This document shows positions 1 through 4,555 of a DNA stretch of 6,454 nt, piece after piece. The stretch is from Acidimicrobiales bacterium (GTDB taxonomy: Bacteria; Actinomycetota; Acidimicrobiia; Acidimicrobiales; JABEUL01). Position numbers and translations under genes: made by a program. Below the pieces are notes generated by a model. That model did no database searches. It was not told the origin of the DNA and worked only from the letters and a program-made list of their open reading frames with translations. Position 1 is the first letter of the stretch. The number at the start of each line of letters is the position of its first letter. Where the stretch lies: NCBI GenBank assembly GCA_027451605.1, contig DAIDJA010000105.1:1-6454 (forward strand), in the 5' to 3' direction.

Positions 1-1
1 T

Positions 2-772
2 TTAGACACTACTAACCAGGAGGTACTTCAGTTTCTCGTCGAAACCTATCGAGGGCTGTCTGAGATGGGTTTCGATTATCACAAAATCGATTTCTGCTAT
101 GCTGCCGCACTTGACGGAATAAGGCATAACGAAAATAACTATACCAGGGCGCAAGCACTCAGAATGGGACTTGCCGCCGTCAGAGAAGGTATTGGCGACC
201 GATATCTCTTGGGATGCGGATGTCCTTTCGGTCCTGCTGTAGGTATCGTAGATGCAATGCGAGTCTCTGCTGACACGGCGCCCTACTTTGAAGAGAGGAT
301 AGCCTGGACCGGATTTAACGAAGCTTCCCCCAGTGCATATAATGCTTTGATCGCATCTGTGTTAAGGGCAAATATGAATTCAAGGCTGTTTGTAAACGAT
401 CCGGACTGTATTTTATTGAGGACCCGGGAAACGATGCTGGATCAACAACAACTGGATCTTGTAATGGCAGTTGTGGGAGGTGTCGGAAACTTTGAAATTA
501 TTTCAGATAACGTCAAGTTGTTAAAAGATGAAGATTACATTCGCTTAGATAAGATTAGGCAGCTTACCGGCGCTACAGGTCCGCTTGAGATCAGAAATCT
601 GTTTAGCCTCCCTTTGGTTGTTGATTCGGCGCAGACTAGGCTTGTAGTTGATTTGTGGGGAATTTCCGATCCCGTTCAATCGGTCACCCCCGAACTGACT
701 GGAGATTATGAACTAGTTATTTCGGCTGCCCATCAAAATATGTGGGCAAAACTTTTTAAGAAAGTCTCATAA
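2..772 (+). CDS. GH36-family alpha-galactosidase, C-terminal part (5' truncated by window)
   Basis: The frame is open from base 2, so the Met at 65 is internal and about 256 C-terminal residues are visible. Hydrolysis of terminal alpha-galactosides is the usual activity of this family. The visible part starts late in the catalytic (beta/alpha)8 barrel. K-I-D (Asp codon at 89-91) matches the GH36 nucleophile motif 'KxD', and MRVSAD-TAP (Asp codon at 272-274) matches the acid/base motif 'R-x-x-x-D'. Two further GH36 hallmarks follow: LLGCGCPFGPAVG between them, and LFVNDPDCILLR after them. The last ~90 residues form a small C-terminal beta domain. No signal peptide can be assessed. The TAA stop is 10 nt before bioF, so co-transcription is possible although no metabolic link is evident. 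Family assignment is firm; substrate and linkage are not, since GH36 also includes raffinose-, stachyose- and GalNAc-acting enzymes. Confidence 0.88.
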   Translation, partial: LDTTNQEVLQFLVETYRGLSEMGFDYHKIDFCYAAALDGIRHNENNYTRAQALRMGLAAVREGIGDRYLLGCGCPFGPAVGIVDAMRVSADTAPYFEERIAWTGFNEASPSAYNALIASVLRANMNSRLFVNDPDCILLRTRETMLDQQQLDLVMAVVGGVGNFEIISDNVKLLKDEDYIRLDKIRQLTGATGPLEIRNLFSLPLVVDSAQTRLVVDLWGISDPVQSVTPELTGDYELVISAAHQNMWAKLFKKVS

Positions 773-782
773 GTTTGTAACT

Positions 783-1889
783 ATGCCCGATTGGCACGAC
801 TTTATTTCAAAACAAGAGGAATTTATTCGTCGAAACAACAGGTGGCGTCATCTAATGCCTGTCGATAAAGACGATTACCTGGTGTTTTCATCTAACGATT
901 ATCTGGGCCTTAAGTCACACCCTAAAGTAATTGAGGCCGCAAGAAATTCAATAAGTTCTGAGGTTGGCACGGGGGCATCCAGGTTAGTTACCGGAACTCG
1001 CCAAAAACATCGAGACCTTGAAGCAAAATTAGCAGAATATAAGAGTTGTGAATCGGCCTTGGTGTTTTCAAGCGGATATGCCGCTAATATTGGGGTTTTA
1101 TCGACTTTTGGTACAAATAAAGCGGTAATTATCTCAGATGAGTTAAATCATGCTTCCATAGTTGATGGTTGTCGACTTGCAAGATCAGAAGTTTTGAAAT
1201 TTAAACATTTGGACTATGATCAGTGTGAGAATCAGTTAAAAATTGTAAATTCAGAAGGCAAGCTTGGCCTCGTTGTAACCGATTCGGTATTTTCAATGGA
1301 CGGAGATGTCGCAGATATTGACAGGCTGTCGGAGATTTGCTCAAAATTCGGAGCCTTATTGGTAGTAGATGATGCGCACAACGTTTTTAACGCACATTTT
1401 AACGTCGATCCGGATCTTACATTGATCGTGGGAACTCTGTCTAAGACTTTTGGTTCTTTAGGCGGATTTGTCGGTGGGCGCAGAGGTTTTATAGATCTTT
1501 TGATTAACCAAGCAAGGTCTTTCATATTTACGACGGGTCTGTCCCTTCCCGATACGGCAGCAGGGTTGGCCGCCGTAGAAATAGTAAATTCAGATGAGGG
1601 AACGGAACTTTTAAACAAGCTTAGGGACAATATTACTTACTTTAAAACAATGGTCCAAGCTGACTTAGACACAATGACTCCCATAGTACCGATAGTTATA
1701 GGAAGAGAAGACAAGGCAGTTGAAATTTCAAATAAATTAAGAGAAGACAAGATTTTGATTCCTGCCATTAGACCACCCACGGTTCCGGTCGGCACTTCTA
1801 GACTGAGAGTTACCTTATCTGCCGAACATAGCTATGATCAGATTGAATATCTTGGATTAAAGCTCCGGGAAGCCATGAAGGCAATTTAA
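783..1889 (+). CDS. bioF: 8-amino-7-oxononanoate synthase (KAPA synthase)
   Basis: A cytosolic PLP enzyme of the alpha-oxoamine synthase family that condenses a pimeloyl thioester with L-alanine, releasing CO2, to give KAPA, the first biotin-specific step. It has 368 residues, slightly shorter than E. coli BioF (384). Visible motifs in order: SSNDYLGL (36-43); GTGASRLVTGT (62-72); NHASIVDG (122-129, His123 stacking on PLP); TDSVFSMDGD (166-175); VVDDAH (194-199, Asp196 and His199 for the cofactor); GTLSKTFGSLGG (217-228, Schiff-base Lys221). After DDAH the usual glycine-rich GTGVxGxxGRG loop is replaced by a shorter NVFN segment, so His199 to Lys221 spans 22 residues against about 29 in E. 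coli; I recall such shortening in actinobacterial BioF. The ATG at 783 has no strong Shine-Dalgarno sequence. bioD follows after 2 nt, so the two are almost certainly co-translated. Other alpha-oxoamine synthases (e.g. Kbl) are less likely given the bioD neighbour. Confidence 0.95.
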   Translation: MPDWHDFISKQEEFIRRNNRWRHLMPVDKDDYLVFSSNDYLGLKSHPKVIEAARNSISSEVGTGASRLVTGTRQKHRDLEAKLAEYKSCESALVFSSGYAANIGVLSTFGTNKAVIISDELNHASIVDGCRLARSEVLKFKHLDYDQCENQLKIVNSEGKLGLVVTDSVFSMDGDVADIDRLSEICSKFGALLVVDDAHNVFNAHFNVDPDLTLIVGTLSKTFGSLGGFVGGRRGFIDLLINQARSFIFTTGLSLPDTAAGLAAVEIVNSDEGTELLNKLRDNITYFKTMVQADLDTMTPIVPIVIGREDKAVEISNKLREDKILIPAIRPPTVPVGTSRLRVTLSAEHSYDQIEYLGLKLREAMKAI

Positions 1890-1891
1890 AA

Positions 1892-2494
1892 GTGTCGAGA
1901 CCTACGCTATATGTGGCAGTCACGGGTACAAATACCGATGTAGGCAAGACCTATGTGGCAAGTCAGCTGCTTTCTTTCCTTAAAAGAGAAAGCCTCGAAG
2001 TTTCGGCTCGAAAGCCGGCTCAAAGTTATGACCCGGATGAAATATGTCGGCTTGATTCAGAAGTATTGGCAGCAGCAACAGGTGAGAACTCCAAAGAGAT
2101 ATGTTCGCCTGATTACACGTACCCACTTGCATTGACCCCATTTATGGCCAAACGTGAACTTACCGGAACCGAGTTATACATGTCCGAACTTTCAGAGATA
2201 GTGTTTCAGCCAAATATTGATATAGGGATATTGGAAGGTGCCGGCGGAATTCTTTCGCCAATTTGTACTGACGGTGACTTTATCGACCTAATGGAGATCC
2301 AGAAGATTGATCTGATATTATGCGTCGCCGATTCAACTTTGGGAAGCTTAAACTCAATTTTGACAAACTATTTCGGATTTAGATATCAGGCCGAACAGAG
2401 GAATTATCCTCACTTAATCAATGTAGAATTTGTAATTTATTTGAATAGATTTGATGACAACTCCGGAGTTGACATGTTGAATTTCGAATGGTAA
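1892..2494 (+). CDS. bioD: Dethiobiotin synthetase, ending at an in-frame TAA that probably truncates it
   Basis: BioD is a cytosolic P-loop ATPase that uses CO2 and ATP to close the ureido ring of DAPA, giving dethiobiotin. The start is GTG at 1892, 2 nt after the bioF stop; an AAGG at the bioF 3' end may serve as a weak Shine-Dalgarno. Walker A GTNTDVGKT is at residues 12-20, catalytic KPAQSYD at 41-47 (Lys41 corresponding to the E. coli active-site Lys37), EGAGGILSP at 115-123, and the late motif LNRFDDNS at 184-191. The frame stops after NFEW at 200 residues, against roughly 225-240 for most BioD. In the same frame the next 33 codons (2495-2593) resemble the missing C-terminus, with the TAA sitting where a Leu (TTA) would be natural. 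The lost part lies close to the nucleotide base and dimer surface in known structures, so the short form may be impaired. Family certain; functional status uncertain. Confidence 0.9.
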   Translation: MSRPTLYVAVTGTNTDVGKTYVASQLLSFLKRESLEVSARKPAQSYDPDEICRLDSEVLAAATGENSKEICSPDYTYPLALTPFMAKRELTGTELYMSELSEIVFQPNIDIGILEGAGGILSPICTDGDFIDLMEIQKIDLILCVADSTLGSLNSILTNYFGFRYQAEQRNYPHLINVEFVIYLNRFDDNSGVDMLNFEW

Positions 2495-2596
2495 AAGGAA
2501 AATTTGAATTTGCCGATTTATAATGAGATTAATGAACTCGGAGATTATGTAAAAACGATATGGAAGATGAGAAACGATAGATCCGCTCAGACTTGA
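2495..2596 (+). other. In-frame continuation of bioD beyond its stop codon
   Basis: Reading on in the bioD frame past TAA (2492-2494) gives 33 sense codons and then TGA at 2594-2596. The first residues read KENLNLPIYNEINELGDYV, which fits the BioD pattern after 'N-x-x-W-L': a charged helix, then a short strand ending in a small 'LPV/LPI' motif, then a helix with 'LA/LGDYV'. With one codon restored at the TAA, the protein would be 234 residues, a normal BioD length. The extension overlaps the 3' end of the convergent ribC by 10 bases. It has no start of its own and is not proposed as a separate gene. The homology of this short tail is judged by eye. Confidence 0.65.
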
Positions 2597-3063
2597 GCCG
2601 GTCCGGCATCGTCAAATCCCTGTCTGATTCCCTTGCCGGCCCTTTCCAGCAGTTGTTTGGGTTCGTAAAGCATCCAATATGCGTTAAGCGCATGTTTTCT
2701 GACACGGTTCTCGACAACTTTTATCAATTCCGTGTCTGAATCGACTTCGTTTTCGTGTACGAATACTTCCAAAATGTGGGTGTTGGTCAGAAGCTGCGCC
2801 ATCATTATTCCCTGTGACGCCTCGTGTGCACAAACTTGGTCGATATCCGCTTTGCCGGGCATACCTAAAGCAAGGGCAATTTTGGCGTTGTAGTACTCTA
2901 TTAACCGTTTGCATTCAACGGCGAGATCTTTGAATCCGGGCACTGTAACTCTTTTGACCAAAAAAGTTGACTCAAATCCCGGACAGTTTTTTAGTTCGTC
3001 AACCGCAAAGTCACCCATATTAACTCGGGCAAACATGGTATCGACTACTGCAATCATATCCAT
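2587..3063 (-). CDS. ribC: Riboflavin synthase, archaeal type (RibC family)
   Basis: This 158-residue protein matches the archaeal riboflavin synthase family (Methanocaldococcus-type RibC, usually about 155 residues). That enzyme dismutates two 6,7-dimethyl-8-ribityllumazine molecules to riboflavin and is a paralogue of lumazine synthase, unrelated in fold to the two-barrel bacterial RibE. Family motifs run through the whole length: VDTMFARVNMG (7-17), TVPGFKDLAVECKRL (40-54), ALGMPG (65-70), CAHEASQG (78-85), TNTHILEVFVHENE (93-106) and AGKGIRQGFDDAGPA (142-156). The ends are complete. The ATG at 3063 is the first start after an in-frame stop; GAGAAAG lies rather far upstream (15 nt). bsaP ends 57 nt upstream on the same strand, so the gene may be the third cistron of the bioB unit or have its own promoter in the gap. 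A lumazine synthase is excluded by the AHEAS...TNTHILEVFVHE signature. The family is expected mainly in archaea, which suggests transfer. Confidence 0.93.
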   Translation of the reverse strand: MDMIAVVDTMFARVNMGDFAVDELKNCPGFESTFLVKRVTVPGFKDLAVECKRLIEYYNAKIALALGMPGKADIDQVCAHEASQGIMMAQLLTNTHILEVFVHENEVDSDTELIKVVENRVRKHALNAYWMLYEPKQLLERAGKGIRQGFDDAGPAQV

Positions 3064-3086
3064 TTTAAATTCGAATCACTTTCTCA

Positions 3087-3124
3087 AATTAGTCTAATTG
3101 TATATGGTCACGGCACATTGTTAC
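3087..3124 (-). promoter_or_regulatory. Possible ribC promoter with an overlapping palindrome
   Basis: On the minus strand, GTAACA (3124-3119, overlapping the bsaP stop) and TACAAT (3102-3097) are spaced by 16 nt, as in a weak -35/-10 pair. Overlapping the -10 and running downstream is a perfect 13-bp palindrome, AATTAGTCTAATT (3087-3099 on the plus strand, 6-bp arms around one base). It sits at the expected transcription start, 24 nt before the ribC ATG, where a repressor site could be. The loop is too small for a useful hairpin. In AT-rich DNA such matches can arise by chance, so confidence is low. The 57-nt gap is too short for an FMN riboswitch. Confidence 0.25.
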
Positions 3125-3315
3125 GGATTAATCGTTCCGTGAATTTTGCAAGTTATAACCGAGTCTGTCGGGGTGATTTTAACAGTTAATTTTTTCCCAC
3201 ACCGGTAACAAAATCTCGGTGGGTCAAGTTCTCGCCGACAACCCGGACAGTCTAATTTCCCGCATCCGACGCAGTAATCGTCTTGTTCGAAGATATTATC
3301 GATTTCTTCCACCAA
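3121..3315 (-). CDS. bsaP: Biotin synthase auxiliary protein BsaP-like, Cys-rich zinc-ribbon-type
   Basis: A 64-residue soluble protein with seven Cys and a His arranged as CxxC (15, 18), CxxC (23, 26), CxxC (36, 39) and CxxH (56, 59), enough for two metal or Fe-S sites. The stretch LDPPRFCYRCGKKLTVKITP, followed by CKIHG, closely matches the conserved C-terminus of actinobacterial BsaP as I remember it. In Mycobacterium tuberculosis BsaP (Rv1590) is required by BioB to convert dethiobiotin to biotin. The position fits: the gene starts 8 nt after bioB on the same strand, and its Shine-Dalgarno overlaps the bioB stop. The first possible start is TTG at 3315; GTG at 3312 is the next codon and has better spacing (8 nt) from GAGGA. 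A generic zinc ribbon is the alternative, but the motif and neighbour argue for BsaP. It is easily missed in annotation because of its size and non-ATG start. Confidence 0.85.
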   Translation of the reverse strand: MVEEIDNIFEQDDYCVGCGKLDCPGCRRELDPPRFCYRCGKKLTVKITPTDSVITCKIHGTINP

Positions 3316-3326
3316 TGTTTTCCTCA
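3316..3326 (-). promoter_or_regulatory. Shine-Dalgarno of bsaP overlapping the bioB stop codon
   Basis: On the minus strand the bioB stop TGA (3326-3324) is shared with a strong GAGGA (3325-3321). It lies 5 nt before the TTG at 3315 and 8 nt before the in-frame GTG at 3312. Ribosomes ending on bioB would be placed directly at the bsaP start, so the two proteins are probably made in a coupled ratio. This spacing also favours the GTG as the true start. Confidence 0.6.
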
Positions 3327-4376
3327 GATTATTCCCGTTAAAGAGCCTATAGGCATTTTAAGGTCACTTAACATTTTAATATCTAATTTTGGATCTCGAC
3401 CGAGTGTCGTCAAATAATTGCCCACTATCAAAGCATTTATGCCCGACAGCATTCCATCTGCCTGAAAATCACGCATAGTAATCTCACGTCCTCCGGCATA
3501 TCGTAAGATGACACCGGGCAGCGCCAGCCTGGAGATAGCTATCCACTTGAGTGCCTCGGAGGTTTGAACAATAGAATTTGATGCCAGAGGAGTGCCCGGT
3601 CTGGGATTTAGGAAATTCAACGGAACCTCGGTTGGCTCTAACTGTTGTAGCTGAGATAAAACTTCCACCCGCTGATCTTCGGATTCTCCCATTCCGAAAA
3701 GAATTCCACAACAAAGTTGCATATCGTGTTTTTTAACAAGCATGCAGGTGTCAAACCTCTCTTCAAAACTGTGAGTGGTAACGACATTTTCAAAAAATGA
3801 CCTTGCCGTCTCGAGATTGTGATTATATCTGTGGGTACCGCATGCCTTCAGTCGAGTTGCCTGTTCGTCGGTTAGAATTCCTGCACTCACGGCTACGTCA
3901 AGTCCGGTCTTGCTATTAACGAGTGGTACCATTTTTTCAAGATAATTCATAATCTTTTCGTCGGGACCCTTAATCGCCAAAACTATACAAAATTCTGTTG
4001 CCCCTAACTCTTTTGTCTCTATCGCGGCTTTTAATACCTCGTCTTCACTTAAAAGCGGTGTAGCTTTAACGGTAGATTCGTGTCTTGCTGATTGCGAACA
4101 AAAGTGACAGTCTTCAGTACAGCCTCCGGTTTTTGCAGAAAGAATCCCTTCGATTTCAACTGTTTCACCGCAATATTCAAGCCTGACATTGTGAGCTAAT
4201 TCGAGCAGAGCACTTAAGTTGGAACTTGGTAGTTTGCTTAATTTGGATAAATCTTCTTCAGATAGATTTTGTTTTTGGTTTAATAGTTTATTTTTTGAGT
4301 CATTGATTATCTCATCACCCTGCTTTTGGGTGAGGCGAGTCACTGAAAGACCTATTGATTTAGTTGAAATGTTCAT
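3324..4376 (-). CDS. bioB: Biotin synthase (radical SAM), BsaP-associated type
   Basis: BioB inserts sulfur into dethiobiotin, using a radical-SAM [4Fe-4S] cluster and a sacrificial [2Fe-2S] cluster. It has 350 residues, full length for the family. The SAM-cluster motif GGCTEDCHFCSQS gives Cys86, Cys90 and Cys93. Further family blocks are TEFCIVLAIKGP (127-138), YNHNLETARSFF (184-195), VPLNFLNPRPGTPL (251-264), LRYAGGRE (291-298) and INALIVGNYLTTLG (313-326). By alignment with E. coli BioB, Cys130 matches Cys97, Cys222 or Cys223 matches Cys188, and Arg292 matches Arg260. The expected Cys128 region reads LDVAVSAGIL (159-168) with no cysteine. The N-terminal ~60 residues form a helical extension like that of mycobacterial BioB. 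The ATG at 4376 has no clear Shine-Dalgarno, so the start is less certain than the family. It heads a minus-strand unit with bsaP and perhaps ribC. Confidence 0.95.
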   Translation of the reverse strand: MNISTKSIGLSVTRLTQKQGDEIINDSKNKLLNQKQNLSEEDLSKLSKLPSSNLSALLELAHNVRLEYCGETVEIEGILSAKTGGCTEDCHFCSQSARHESTVKATPLLSEDEVLKAAIETKELGATEFCIVLAIKGPDEKIMNYLEKMVPLVNSKTGLDVAVSAGILTDEQATRLKACGTHRYNHNLETARSFFENVVTTHSFEERFDTCMLVKKHDMQLCCGILFGMGESEDQRVEVLSQLQQLEPTEVPLNFLNPRPGTPLASNSIVQTSEALKWIAISRLALPGVILRYAGGREITMRDFQADGMLSGINALIVGNYLTTLGRDPKLDIKMLSDLKMPIGSLTGII

Positions 4377-4555
4377 AGTTGGGCAAGAATTTATTATTTA
4401 ACGGCAATTAGATTTTAGATTACTTTAATCCGGTATTAATTTTAATATAATTATGCCACGCCATATTAACCGGCAGATGTAGCCGAATTGGACCGCCAAA
4501 TATTTATAAGGCAATAATATCCAAACTTTAACGATATTTTTCTAACCGATTGCTG
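4377..4555. promoter_or_regulatory. Intergenic region upstream of bioB
   Basis: These 179 AT-rich bases separate the esterase stop from the bioB start, both on the minus strand, so they should hold any bioB promoter and any esterase terminator. On the minus strand, CATAAT and TATATT (about 4450-4455 and 4444-4449) resemble -10 hexamers, but neither has a good -35 at the right distance. A tandem heptamer lies nearer to bioB. I see no convincing GC-rich hairpin followed by a T-run, no BirA-type box (TTGTAAAC spaced from GTTTACAA), no tRNA and no credible small ORF. Confidence 0.35.
4408..4421. repeat. Tandem heptamer TTAGATT x2 upstream of bioB
   Basis: Two perfect, adjacent copies of TTAGATT (4408-4414 and 4415-4421; AATCTAA on the bioB coding strand) lie 31-45 nt before the bioB ATG. 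With one flanking base on each side, the block ATTAGATT/TTAGATTA also reads as a mirror repeat. The position suits an operator or an activator site, but a 14-bp AT-rich repeat can occur by chance. Confidence 0.35.

Noticed and set aside
1232..1630. 132-codon minus-strand open frame opposite bioF
   Set aside because: It lies wholly inside bioF, which has conserved catalytic motifs across the same bases; its translation shows no recognisable family.
2492..2494. Reassigned UAA codon or alternative genetic code
   Set aside because: GH36, bioF, bsaP, bioB-adjacent and esterase genes end sensibly at TAA or TGA at family-typical lengths, so a local mutation or sequence error is simpler.
2529..2914. 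Minus-strand open frames of 62 and 76 codons within and beside ribC
   Set aside because: They lie in other frames of ribC, which carries family motifs along its full length; the alternatives have none.
3064..3120. FMN riboswitch before ribC
   Set aside because: The gap is only 57 nt and lacks the conserved RFN-element segments.
4363..4376. TGAACATTTCA near-palindrome at the bioB start as a BioQ-type operator
   Set aside because: It overlaps the first bioB codons, is short, and lacks the spacing I would expect of a known biotin operator; likely chance.
4440..4540. Rho-independent terminator for the esterase gene
   Set aside because: Only 4-5 bp arms (CGGC...GCCG, ATATT...AATAT) were found, with no following T-run on the minus strand.
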